Shown: positions 1 to 8,457 of the stretch, piece after piece
Layout: the number at the start of each line of letters is the position of its first letter
Numbering within the stretch: position 1 is the stretch's first letter
Assembly: GCA_036504875.1 (NCBI GenBank)
Contig: DASXUK010000072.1
Coordinates: 40,203-104,202 of the forward strand
Reading direction: 5' to 3'
Length of the DNA: 64,000 nt
Source: JACPFJ01 sp036504875
GTDB lineage: Bacteria > Desulfobacterota > Desulfuromonadia > Geobacterales > Pseudopelobacteraceae
The notes under the pieces: generated by a model
Seen by the model: the letters and a program-made list of their open reading frames with translations, nothing else
Told to the model about the DNA's origin: nothing
The model's database searches: none
Program-made: the position numbers and the translations under genes

Positions 1-639
1 AAGGATAATAACCCCCTTAAGGTCCTGGACCTTTCTGCTCATCTGAAGAGTATAGGAATGTTTGCTATAGATAAACGTGCCAATCGACTGATCATACCTG
101 ATCTTCGTGAACACAAAATTGTTGTGACTGACCTTGAAGGTAAATTTCTCTTTTCATTTGGGCATAAGGGCGACGAAAAAGGTGAGTTTAATCTGCCTGT
201 ATCAGTAGCAGTTGAAGCGGACGGCACTATCGTTGTCTGTGACTCCTTTAACGCAAGGATTCAACGATTTACTCCCCAAGGCGTGTTTATAAATCTTTTT
301 GGAAAACGCGGTGATGGGGCTGGCGAATTTGCTATAATCAAAGGGGTTGCTGTTGATAGTGAAGGGCACATTTACGTCACTGATGGAAAAGAAAATCGCG
401 TTTCGGTATTTTCTACGACAGGCGAAAATCTGCTTGTTTTTGGTGGTAAATACGCTCAGATGAGCTATGAGGTTGTAGCAGCGGGAGGTTTTTTTGTTCC
501 GCAAGGCATCTATATCGACCAGAATGATCGGATCTACATCGTCGACCAACGAAATCGTCGCTTTCAAGTTTTTCAATACCTTAATACTGATTACTTGTCT
601 AAGTTCCCGGTTAAGCCAGCGGTGCCCAACGCTAAATAA
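1..639 (+). CDS. NHL-repeat protein, 5' end cut by window edge
   Basis: The reading frame is open from base 1 to the TAA at 637-639, so the ATG at 58 is probably internal and the true start lies to the left. The visible 212 residues contain about four NHL-type beta-propeller blades, recognisable by recurring segments such as GEFNLPVSVAVEADGTIVV and DQNDRIYIVDQRNRRFQVF. It closely resembles the C-terminal two thirds of the NHL lipoprotein at 1680-2714 (shared GKRGDGxGxF and DSEGxIYVxDG patterns), so the two look like duplicates. NHL propellers usually act as binding scaffolds; no catalytic motif is visible. It lies upstream of a multiheme cytochrome, which suggests an envelope role (inference). 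Confidence 0.85.
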   Translation, partial: KDNNPLKVLDLSAHLKSIGMFAIDKRANRLIIPDLREHKIVVTDLEGKFLFSFGHKGDEKGEFNLPVSVAVEADGTIVVCDSFNARIQRFTPQGVFINLFGKRGDGAGEFAIIKGVAVDSEGHIYVTDGKENRVSVFSTTGENLLVFGGKYAQMSYEVVAAGGFFVPQGIYIDQNDRIYIVDQRNRRFQVFQYLNTDYLSKFPVKPAVPNAK

Positions 640-744
640 CCGAACTACATAAAATTAAAAGTCATATAACCAGCCACTCATTAGATTTGTTACTCTCGCC
701 TTGATAATCCTTTGGTATTGTTGAAGTTTATTTTTTCAAACTAT

Positions 745-760
745 TGGCATTTGGTTTGCA
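745..760 (+). promoter_or_regulatory. candidate sigma-54 (-24/-12) promoter
   Basis: TGGCAT, five bases, then TTGCA: the GG and GC doublets are separated by exactly ten bases, as in the RpoN consensus TGGCAC-N5-TTGCW. It lies about 130 bp before the cytochrome start at 888, in a 248-bp gap. The only departure in the -24 element is T for C at its sixth base. No enhancer site was identified. Confidence 0.5.
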
Positions 761-887
761 ATAATTTTTAAAATCTTTTTGATACCTGACAAACAACTTA
801 TTAATTGATGAAAGGAGATTTACTGAGGTACACAAGTGGAACCAAAATTTTTACCTAAATCTATATTTAAAAAAGAAAGGAATAACG

Positions 888-1598
888 ATGAAAAGAATAC
901 TCATGGCAACAGCTCTAACCCTTATGTTTGCAAGCCTTTCCTTTGGCCTGACCATCAAAGGATCCAAGCATGATCTCTCATCTGCTTCAGGCCCTAATGC
1001 CAACCTGAAATCAACCAACCAGAACCAGATCTGTATTTTCTGCCATACCCCGCATAATGCAACCAAAAATGTTCCGCTTTGGAACCGTTCGGCCCCCAAC
1101 ACCGCCTCTGCAGCCTATAAACTGTACACCTCCAGTGCCACCTTAATTGAGGCAAAAAAGGCTGGCGGAGCCAAGCTTTATGATGACAGCCTCTCGATTT
1201 TCTGCCTGAGCTGCCATGACGGGACTATTGCAAATATTGCAGCAAAAGTTGTCAATTCAGGTGTTACCACTGATACCCTGCAGACCAACCTCGCTGCCGG
1301 AACACCTGCTTGGACCTTGAGAAATGGTAAAACACCCGCCAATCTTGGTTCCGATTTTACCAATGATCATCCGATTGGATTCACTTTTCCTGCCAGCGGC
1401 AACCCCAATCTGCATACAGTAGTTGAGGTACAGACTAGCTTTGGTGATGCCACTAAAAACGTCTTTTTCAAATCAACAGGCGGAGCAGGCCAAATGGAGT
1501 GTTCCAGCTGCCACAAGGTGCATGACAATGCCAATGCACCCTTCTTGCGCACCACCAACTCCAGTAGCGCACTTTGCCTTTCTTGCCATGTAAAATAA
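888..1598 (+). CDS. secreted tetraheme c-type cytochrome
   Basis: A 236-residue protein with an N-terminal signal peptide (hydrophobic stretch about residues 4-20) and four CXXCH haem-binding motifs at residues 49 (CIFCH), 106 (CLSCH), 205 (CSSCH) and 230 (CLSCH). CIFCHTPHNA and the uneven haem spacing are typical of the multihaem cytochromes with doubled CXXCH motifs common in Geobacter. It should be a periplasmic or outer-surface electron carrier. The GAAAGG ribosome site lies just before the ATG. A likely sigma-54 promoter precedes it and a strong terminator follows, so it can be transcribed as a single gene although NHL proteins flank it on the same strand. Redox partner and location are not shown by sequence alone. 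Confidence 0.93.
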   Translation: MKRILMATALTLMFASLSFGLTIKGSKHDLSSASGPNANLKSTNQNQICIFCHTPHNATKNVPLWNRSAPNTASAAYKLYTSSATLIEAKKAGGAKLYDDSLSIFCLSCHDGTIANIAAKVVNSGVTTDTLQTNLAAGTPAWTLRNGKTPANLGSDFTNDHPIGFTFPASGNPNLHTVVEVQTSFGDATKNVFFKSTGGAGQMECSSCHKVHDNANAPFLRTTNSSSALCLSCHVK

Positions 1599-1622
1599 CA
1601 ACTAAGATTGTTTTGTAAGCAA

Positions 1623-1654
1623 AGAGGGCGAAGCATATTCGCCCTCTTTTTTTT
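1623..1654 (+). terminator. Rho-independent terminator after cytochrome
   Basis: Perfect 10-bp stem AGAGGGCGAA / TTCGCCCTCT with a 5-nt loop (GCATA), followed by a run of T through 1654. It lies 25 bp after the cytochrome stop and 26 bp before the next start. Confidence 0.92.
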
Positions 1655-1679
1655 GTGAAAATAACATGGGTGAAAAAAG

Positions 1680-2714
1680 ATGCTTTTACTTGTAAAAATA
1701 ATCTTTCTACTAATGATTGCTGGCTGTGCAACTCAACCCTTGCCAACCAAGGAACGCTATTTTTGGCCTCCCCCTCCGGACCGCCCGCGACTGGAATGGC
1801 TTAAAGCATATCATAGCCAGTTGGATATGGAGAAAAGTGGTGGCCAGCGTTTTTGGGCGGCAATTTTAGGTGAAGACAATCCAAACGCGCTAGTAAAACC
1901 GATTGAGGTTAAATCAGATGCCAAGAATAACAAATTTTTTGTATCTGATCTCGGCACACAGTCAGTTTTTGTTTTCGATCTAAGCTTGCACGAGGTGCGC
2001 TTGCTTAAATCAGATGACAAAGGACCGCCGATTAAATATCCACTCGGAATGGCACTGGACACAGAAAACAACCTTTTCCTTCTGGAGCAACACTCTAAAA
2101 GCATACTTGTCTTTGATCAGAACGAGAAACCCCTGAGATATATTAAAATTGGCGCAACCTGCAAAAGACCGCTTGCAATCACACTCGATAATATTCGAAA
2201 TAGAATACTTGTAGTCGATGGTGATGCACGAAAGATTTTTGTTTTCGATGTATCTGGAAAGCCTCTCTTCAGCTTTGGAGAACCCGGCGAAGGCAATGGT
2301 AAATTCAACCTGCCAATTGCCATTGCAATTAATAGTCGTGATGAAATCATTGTTGCGGATGCATTTAATGCAAACGTGCAGATCTTTGATTCAAAAGGAA
2401 CCTTTAAATACAAATTTGGAAAACGTGGCGATGGAACAGGGGATTTTCAGCTTTTAAAATCAATTGCCGTCGATTCTGAAGATAATATATATGTTGTTGA
2501 CGGACGTTCCCATCGGGTTCTTATTTTTAATACAAGTGGCGAACTACTTCTCGTCTTTGGAGATTATTATGCTGTTTCAAGTTCTGGAAAATTAGCACCG
2601 GGTGGATTTGCAATACCAGTAAGTATAGACATAGATAAAAATGATAAAGTATTTGTTGTTGATCAATTGAATAGCAGAGTTCAGGTATTTCAATATATAT
2701 CACATCCCAAATAA
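1680..2714 (+). CDS. NHL-repeat lipoprotein
   Basis: A 344-residue protein with a lipoprotein signal: a hydrophobic N-terminus ends in the lipobox IAGC with the acylated cysteine at residue 16, so the protein should be anchored in a membrane facing the periplasm or cell surface. A proline-rich linker (WPPPPDRPRLEW) precedes about six NHL propeller blades, from roughly residue 65 to the end (GKFNLPIAIAIN, DSEDNIYVVDGRSHRVLIF, DKNDKVFVVDQLNSRVQVF). It is a paralogue of the truncated NHL protein at the left edge. Position between a cytochrome and a large outer-membrane barrel suggests it is part of the same envelope assembly; the ligand is unknown. Confidence 0.9.
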   Translation: MLLLVKIIFLLMIAGCATQPLPTKERYFWPPPPDRPRLEWLKAYHSQLDMEKSGGQRFWAAILGEDNPNALVKPIEVKSDAKNNKFFVSDLGTQSVFVFDLSLHEVRLLKSDDKGPPIKYPLGMALDTENNLFLLEQHSKSILVFDQNEKPLRYIKIGATCKRPLAITLDNIRNRILVVDGDARKIFVFDVSGKPLFSFGEPGEGNGKFNLPIAIAINSRDEIIVADAFNANVQIFDSKGTFKYKFGKRGDGTGDFQLLKSIAVDSEDNIYVVDGRSHRVLIFNTSGELLLVFGDYYAVSSSGKLAPGGFAIPVSIDIDKNDKVFVVDQLNSRVQVFQYISHPK

Positions 2715-2963
2715 CTCAGCATTGACAAAGAGTATTCAATACGAAGGTCAAATGACAGCTTTAACACGTTAAATAACTGCCCTCTCCAGCTTCACATTGA
2801 AATCATTATCATATAAGTTTTTTGCAACCCCATATCCAGATCAAAAATTAATCATAAAGTGCTATGAGAAAAAGGGTTTTGTTCAACACCCGATACACAG
2901 CAATAGAATATTTATCCTCGGTCAGCATATTGTTAACCGGCACTAAAATTGCATTCTTAAAAC

Positions 2964-5213
2964 ATGCCCTTTTTTTCAAAAAAAATTTTAGCAGTGCCAC
3001 TGTGGCTTCTAGTACCTTTTATCCAATTTTTGCTGGCAGGCAATGCTTTAGCAAAATTAAGCGCCGAAGCAGAGCTTAGTTATCTAAACTATGATGCCAA
3101 AGACAATAGTGGCCAACACCTCTCATCACACTCACTTACTCAACGTTACTCACTCCTCTATCAGACCGCAGGAAATATCCTGGACAATCGCTTTGGAAGC
3201 TATCAGCTATCGCTTGGATACGATTGGGCGACTTTTGATACAACCATCAAATCAACTGATGGTAAAGAGAGCTATAATAATAATCGCGGTCACATCCTCT
3301 ACAGCGGCGAAGTCATTGTTGATCCCAAGGAGATTCCGCTACGTTTTTCTGCATACAGCAGAGATATGAACAGAACTCAATTCCTCGAAAATACTTCCGG
3401 CCTTTCAAGTAATCTCAGAAACACGCAACTTATATCACCTCAGCTAGCCACCAGTATCATGAGCGGCACGCACATCGAGAGTGGGGCCACCCTTGTTGCG
3501 GGTGTAAAAAACGGCATGACCAATGGCTACAACGAAATACTACGGCATCTTCCAATGCTGATGCTTGACTATCGCGACAGCATAAATCATGATACCAGTT
3601 CTGCCAATCCAGTTGATAATCGCCTTAGCAGGTTGGCCTTTGTCAGCCTGAACAAGAAGGACAACTGGTTTCATTACAGAATATTGTCTTATACAGACAA
3701 TATCACTCCTAGTGACAGCTATAAGGAAACGCAGTATCAACTTGGAACCATCGATCAGACAATGCAACGGCGCTGGGTTGATTTTTCTAACTGGCTAACT
3801 GTCTCAGCAGATGCTCAGTTGACTCAGAGGACAAGTACAATTAAAAATATTGCCTCAGACAACTACACCGATTTTGATTTAAACCTCTTCGGCATTGCTC
3901 GCCGCTCCACTTGGGAAGCCCGAACATTTAATAACTTCAATCGGCATAAAGAAGAGAGTGGGAAGATTACTTATCACACTACGGTTCCAGTGTATGCAAG
4001 TGGCTCTTTAAGCGCCGACACTTCCTGGAATACGCGCTTTTCATACAGTGATAACCATGATAACAACAACAATCAGTTCACCGATTATGCCGCCGGCTAC
4101 CGTGTAGATACTTTTAAAAGAGCCAGTTTTACGCTAAGCCAACAACTTGATGTGGAAAAGACTACTTCAAACAATACCGAGGCCCTGATTGTTTCTGGCG
4201 CTCTTGAGACAACCAGTACTTCAAAATTTTCGCGGGACGTTGCTCTTGCTGCCTCATACAACGTCCGCAATTATGCTTATAAAGGCTCGACCATCGCCAA
4301 CAATTCGGAAAGCAATTTTCTTGATCAAGCCATCAATGCTTCAGCCATATATACGCCATCAAACCAGATACGCTTCACCCTTAGACAAACCAATCGTATG
4401 ACCAAAGGTTCTTCTCACTATATCGCCAGCACCGTTGAAGGAAGTAATCCAATCAACAGCGCCCAGTATTTGGATTCGCGCAATAACTTAGATGTTAGCG
4501 GTAATACCTTTCAATCAATTACGGATTTTTCTGTCAACTGGAACCCTTTGTCACGACTGGATATCGCCCTGTCAGTTAATGAGGATATTTATATTCCTGA
4601 CCAGGCAGCACGTAGTTATCGTACAAGATTTGTTAATTCTATAGATTACAGCGTTTCCAACTTTAAATTTTCCAGTAGGAATGAGGTTACTATTGATAAT
4701 ACCGAACCATCTACTGATACAATTTATTATAATACCTACAACAGATTGAATTATACTTTTAACCGCAATCTTGACTCATATGCAAGCCTATCCTACAACA
4801 AATCTACTGGCAACACGGATTCATTCACCTCCTTAACTTGGCAACAAGGTTTAAATTATTATTTTTATAAATCCAGTGGTGTCACTCGAAAGCTTTTTGA
4901 GATCATTGAGGCTGCTGAATACACGGAAAGCCTTTCTGAAACTATTAATAATTCTACCACCCTGAATCAGAAAAGAAACAGTACCAACTTAAGCCTTGGT
5001 GCCAGGTATTATCCTATTAAACAGCTCATTATCTCTGCTGGGTCGAGATATTCATTTTTGACTAAATTCAATGATTATACTTTGACTTATTATGGTTCTT
5101 TGGGTCTTGAGTTTCGGCTTTTCCAGGCAAGCCTTGATTACACTTGCAGTAGCGCACGCGCTGATGGTCGAGTTGAAAAACGAATCAGCGCCAATGTAAG
5201 AAAAACTTTTTGA
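2964..5213 (+). CDS. large outer-membrane beta-barrel protein, function unknown
   Basis: A 749-residue protein with a signal peptide ending near ALA at residue 30. The remainder alternates polar and aromatic residues in short strands (for example YRVDTFKRASFTLSQQLDV, RISANVRKTF), is rich in S/T/N/Y, has no long hydrophobic helices and ends in phenylalanine, as in many outer-membrane barrels. The length suggests a wide barrel with many strands. The order NHL protein, tetraheme cytochrome, NHL lipoprotein, barrel recalls porin-cytochrome conduits of Geobacter, but I cannot assign it to a named family. Upstream, 2715-2963 holds no gene. A terminator follows immediately at 5244. Confidence 0.8.
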   Translation: MPFFSKKILAVPLWLLVPFIQFLLAGNALAKLSAEAELSYLNYDAKDNSGQHLSSHSLTQRYSLLYQTAGNILDNRFGSYQLSLGYDWATFDTTIKSTDGKESYNNNRGHILYSGEVIVDPKEIPLRFSAYSRDMNRTQFLENTSGLSSNLRNTQLISPQLATSIMSGTHIESGATLVAGVKNGMTNGYNEILRHLPMLMLDYRDSINHDTSSANPVDNRLSRLAFVSLNKKDNWFHYRILSYTDNITPSDSYKETQYQLGTIDQTMQRRWVDFSNWLTVSADAQLTQRTSTIKNIASDNYTDFDLNLFGIARRSTWEARTFNNFNRHKEESGKITYHTTVPVYASGSLSADTSWNTRFSYSDNHDNNNNQFTDYAAGYRVDTFKRASFTLSQQLDVEKTTSNNTEALIVSGALETTSTSKFSRDVALAASYNVRNYAYKGSTIANNSESNFLDQAINASAIYTPSNQIRFTLRQTNRMTKGSSHYIASTVEGSNPINSAQYLDSRNNLDVSGNTFQSITDFSVNWNPLSRLDIALSVNEDIYIPDQAARSYRTRFVNSIDYSVSNFKFSSRNEVTIDNTEPSTDTIYYNTYNRLNYTFNRNLDSYASLSYNKSTGNTDSFTSLTWQQGLNYYFYKSSGVTRKLFEIIEAAEYTESLSETINNSTTLNQKRNSTNLSLGARYYPIKQLIISAGSRYSFLTKFNDYTLTYYGSLGLEFRLFQASLDYTCSSARADGRVEKRISANVRKTF

Positions 5214-5243
5214 GTTATTAAAAAAATGACAACAGACATTGTT

Positions 5244-5267
5244 AAACCGGGACACCCCGGTTTTTTT
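5244..5267 (+). terminator. Rho-independent terminator after the beta-barrel gene
   Basis: Stem AAACCGGG / CCCGGTTT with a 4-nt loop (ACAC), followed by a run of seven T (5261-5267). It lies 31 bp after the barrel stop. It sits inside the longest form of the next reading frame (ATG at 5226), an argument for starting that gene at 5274. Confidence 0.85.
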
Positions 5268-5273
5268 ATTGAT

Positions 5274-6215
5274 ATGCCAACTTTCTCATTCATCATACCG
5301 GTAAAACCGAGGATTTCCCCAAGGGCGTTAGAGTCATTAAGGCAGCTTGCGCATTCATACCCATTTGAGATATTAATTTCTGAAGGCAAAAGACCTAGCA
5401 GACAGCGTAACCTGGCCGCACAGCAGGCACAGGGTGAGATTCTTTTTTTTCTTGATGATGACTCATTGGTGAGCGGGGAATTTTTAATGCTATGTGCCGA
5501 GGCATTTACAAATACTTCGGTTGCAGTTGTTGGCGGTCCATCTCTAACCCCGGAAAGCGACTCCACATTACAACAAGTATTCGGTTATGCCCTCTCGTCT
5601 TTTTTTGGTGCCGGAGGCATGCGTAACAGGTATCGGGCAGCCGGCACTACCCGCTGTACAACGGAAAAAGAATTGATCTTGTGCAATATGGCTATTCGCC
5701 GGGATATCTTTCTTGCAGCTAACGGCTTTGATGAAAGGCTTTACCCAAACGAAGAGAACGAACTTTTGGACCGGATCAGCTTGAAAGGCTTTAAACTCGT
5801 ACACATCCCCTCCATGGCTGTCAAAAGAAGCCAACGTCAAACTTTATCAGCATTTGTGCGGCAGATGTTTTCCTATGGCCGAGGCCGGGCTCAGCAGACT
5901 CTTATTGCAAGAAAACCTTGCCCACTGATTAGTTTGATTCCACTTATGTTTGTTATCTACCTGGTTCTCCTACCGCTAGTTCCTGCAAACCTGTTTCTGA
6001 GCCTTCCTCTTTTCATATACATTTTCCTTGACCTCATCTTCGCAACTACAGCCTTAATCAAAAGCAGGGATTCAGGAGCCCTTCTACTAACTGCAATTTT
6101 TCCAATCATGCACTTTGCTAATGGGCTGGGCCTTTTATACGGTTTTTTAAAAGGGAGTGTTATGCTCGAACCTGGCGATGACATAAGAATAAAAGTAATC
6201 AAATCTTTTGAATAG
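5274..6215 (+). CDS. family 2 glycosyltransferase with C-terminal membrane segments
   Basis: A GT-A glycosyltransferase, 313 residues from the ATG at 5274. FSFIIPVKPR opens the nucleotide-binding fold, FFLDDDSLVSG carries the metal-binding DxD, and NEENELLDRISLKGFK matches the catalytic ED-type motif. Two or three hydrophobic helices lie near the C-terminus (LIPLMFVIYLVLLPLVP and LPLFIYIFLDLIFATTAL), so the enzyme probably works at the inner membrane on lipid-linked glycans. An ATG at 5226 is in frame, but that extension would run through the terminator at 5244-5267. Neither start has a clear ribosome site. First gene of the glycan locus. Confidence 0.8.
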   Translation: MPTFSFIIPVKPRISPRALESLRQLAHSYPFEILISEGKRPSRQRNLAAQQAQGEILFFLDDDSLVSGEFLMLCAEAFTNTSVAVVGGPSLTPESDSTLQQVFGYALSSFFGAGGMRNRYRAAGTTRCTTEKELILCNMAIRRDIFLAANGFDERLYPNEENELLDRISLKGFKLVHIPSMAVKRSQRQTLSAFVRQMFSYGRGRAQQTLIARKPCPLISLIPLMFVIYLVLLPLVPANLFLSLPLFIYIFLDLIFATTALIKSRDSGALLLTAIFPIMHFANGLGLLYGFLKGSVMLEPGDDIRIKVIKSFE

Positions 6216-6315
6216 CTTCAAAAACTTAATAATTTTGACAGACTATCCCTGAGTTTTTCGCTATAGTAACAAATCAATTTAGTGGCCGTGGCTGTTCTTC
6301 TCTATCGGAGTTAAT

Positions 6316-7260
6316 GTGGATTTAAGTGTTGTCGTACCTATATACAACGAGCAGGATAATATTCATGAACTTTACCAGGCTATTTCTAAGGCATTAGATA
6401 GCAGTAGTGATAACTATGAAATTATCATGGTAGACGATGGCTCTACGGACAGCTCTTTTGCTCAACTTAATGACTTGGCACAAAAAGACGCTCGCCTCAA
6501 GGTTATACGGCTGAGAAGGAACTTTGGGCAGACTGCTGCAATGTCGGCCGGTTTCGATGCAGCTGCCGGCACCATCATAATCCCTATGGACGGCGATCTT
6601 CAAAATGATCCCGCAGACATACCGCGCCTGGTTGATAAACTAAAAGAAGGCTATGATGTTGTTTCCGGCTGGAGAAAAAATCGTAAGGATACGTTCATAA
6701 CTCGCAAGATTCCCTCTATGCTGGCTAATGCGCTGATCTCATCTCTAACCCAAGTGCATCTTCACGACTATGGCTGTACCCTCAAAGCCTACCGCCGCGA
6801 AGTACTGGAAGCTATCAATCTTTATGGTGAGATGCATCGCTTCGTGCCAGCCCTTGCCTCTCAGATAGGAGCAAAAGTTGCCGAGCTACCGGTTAACCAC
6901 CTTCCACGCCTGCATGGAAAGAGTAAATATGGGATATCGCGTACTTTACGTGTTGTTCTAGATCTCATGACGGTCAAATTTCTGCTTAGTTATTCAACAA
7001 AGCCGATCCAACTCTTTGGCAAATGGGGCATCTATACCCTGTTGGCCGGTTTTGGCAGTGGTGTCATGACCATTTACATGAAGGTCTTTGAACATCTCAG
7101 TATGAACCGCAACCCATTACTGATCCTGACCGCTTTCCTACTCTTCATGGGTGTCCAGTTTATTGTGATGGGACTACTTGGCGAATTGAATGCCCGCACC
7201 TACTTTGAGTCCCAGAGCAAACCTATTTATGTTGTCAGGGACAGGATCAATCTTGCCTGA
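6316..7260 (+). CDS. DPM1/GtrB-like family 2 glycosyltransferase (polyprenyl-phosphate type)
   Basis: A 314-residue GT2 enzyme starting at GTG 6316 behind CGGAG. SVVVPIYNEQDN, VDDGSTD and MDGDLQNDP are hallmarks of dolichyl/undecaprenyl-phosphate sugar transferases such as DPM1, GtrB and ArnC. Two membrane helices near the C-terminus (about residues 235-295) complete the GtrB-like layout. Expected role: moving a sugar onto undecaprenyl phosphate to supply a periplasmic glycosyltransferase, for which the TMTC-like protein at 11497 is an in-locus candidate. The sugar is not predictable from sequence. Confidence 0.88.
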   Translation: MDLSVVVPIYNEQDNIHELYQAISKALDSSSDNYEIIMVDDGSTDSSFAQLNDLAQKDARLKVIRLRRNFGQTAAMSAGFDAAAGTIIIPMDGDLQNDPADIPRLVDKLKEGYDVVSGWRKNRKDTFITRKIPSMLANALISSLTQVHLHDYGCTLKAYRREVLEAINLYGEMHRFVPALASQIGAKVAELPVNHLPRLHGKSKYGISRTLRVVLDLMTVKFLLSYSTKPIQLFGKWGIYTLLAGFGSGVMTIYMKVFEHLSMNRNPLLILTAFLLFMGVQFIVMGLLGELNARTYFESQSKPIYVVRDRINLA

Positions 7261-7275
7261 TCTTTTTCTAGACCA

Positions 7276-8457
7276 ATGAAAATTTTGCTTATCTCACCAC
7301 AACCCTTTTACGAAAAGCGCGGCACACCCTTGGCGGTCGCCTTGCTTGCCAGGGCGCTAGGAGAACTGGGACACGAGATCGACCTGGTCAGCTACCATCT
7401 AGGCGATCACTGGCCTTTGCCCTCTGTAACCCACTACCGGGCACTTCGCATTCCGTTCATCACATCTATCAGCAAAGGCCTGTCGACGGCCAAGCTCTTC
7501 CTGGATATTTTTGTGTTTACAAAGGCCTTTAACCTCTTGCGGCGCAATAAATACGACCTCATTCATGGTATCGAGGAAGGCGCCATGATGGGGATTCTGC
7601 TGAAAAAGATCTTCTCCGTTCCTCTTGTCTATGATATGGACTCCAGCATTCCCGAGCAAATCAGAGACTCAAATGCTCGGTTTTGTGGCTGTCTTCCACT
7701 ACTGGCCCTGGCTGAAAAGCTGGAGAAGTGGACCATTCGCAATTCAGATCTGGTACTGGCCGTATGCGAGGCACTGAGAGAGAGAGTTGTGCTGGTACAC
7801 CCCGATACTCCAGTAGCAGTGTTGGAAGATATTCCGGTGGTTGAAAAAGCACCTCCTGGCCTGGATGCTGATGTAAGACGAATACGGACCGAACTGGAGC
7901 TTGAAGAAGATTTGCCATGCGTTGTCTATACTGGCACCTTTGAGTCCTACCAGGGTATCAATCTTTTGCTGGACAGCATTAAACCTGTTGTTGCACAGCG
8001 CCCCGAGACGGTCTTCATTTTAGTGGGGGGACAGCCGGATCAGCTCCCGGATATCATACATGAAGCCACCCAGCGGGGCATCAGCCGATATTTGCGTATA
8101 CTGGGACGCAGGCCGCTGGAAGAGATGCCGGCTTTCATGGCCATGGCCGACGTGCTAGTTTCCCCCCGCATGCTGGGCAGCAACACCCCAATGAAACTTT
8201 ACGCTTACCTGCAATCAGGCAGGCCAGTCGTAGCCACCCGCCTCCCTACCCATACTCAGGTGTTGAATGATCGTGTAGCTGTGCTGGCCGAGGCCCATCC
8301 AGCGGCCCTTGCTTCAGCCATAGTGGGTCTCCTTGATAATCCAGCGCTTCGCGAAAGAATCGGACAGGCTGGAGCGCGGTTGATAGAAACAGCATTCACC
8401 TATGATAAGTTCAAATCTAAACTGGAAAAGGCCTATTCCCAAATAAGACCATGCTAA
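7276..8457 (+). CDS. family 4 glycosyltransferase (GT-B)
   Basis: A 393-residue GT4 enzyme. The N-terminal half begins ILLISPQPFYEKRGTPLA, the usual acceptor-side Rossmann start. The C-terminal half has VVYTGTFESYQGINLLLDSI and FILVGGQPDQLP, and SPRMLGSNTPMKLYAYLQSG in place of the usual EGFG region, which fits a donor NDP-sugar pocket. No membrane helix is obvious, so it is probably cytoplasmic or peripheral. It starts 15 bp after the DPM1-like gene and overlaps the next gene by 7 bp, indicating translational coupling with the radical SAM enzyme. Confidence 0.88.
   Translation: MKILLISPQPFYEKRGTPLAVALLARALGELGHEIDLVSYHLGDHWPLPSVTHYRALRIPFITSISKGLSTAKLFLDIFVFTKAFNLLRRNKYDLIHGIEEGAMMGILLKKIFSVPLVYDMDSSIPEQIRDSNARFCGCLPLLALAEKLEKWTIRNSDLVLAVCEALRERVVLVHPDTPVAVLEDIPVVEKAPPGLDADVRRIRTELELEEDLPCVVYTGTFESYQGINLLLDSIKPVVAQRPETVFILVGGQPDQLPDIIHEATQRGISRYLRILGRRPLEEMPAFMAMADVLVSPRMLGSNTPMKLYAYLQSGRPVVATRLPTHTQVLNDRVAVLAEAHPAALASAIVGLLDNPALRERIGQAGARLIETAFTYDKFKSKLEKAYSQIRPC

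Noticed and set aside
780..887. c-di-GMP riboswitch, often found before Geobacter cytochromes
   Set aside because: No GEMM core sequence or fold could be seen in the leader.
6235..6270. TTGACA and TATAGT before the DPM1-like gene
   Set aside because: The spacer is about 21 bases, too long for a normal promoter.
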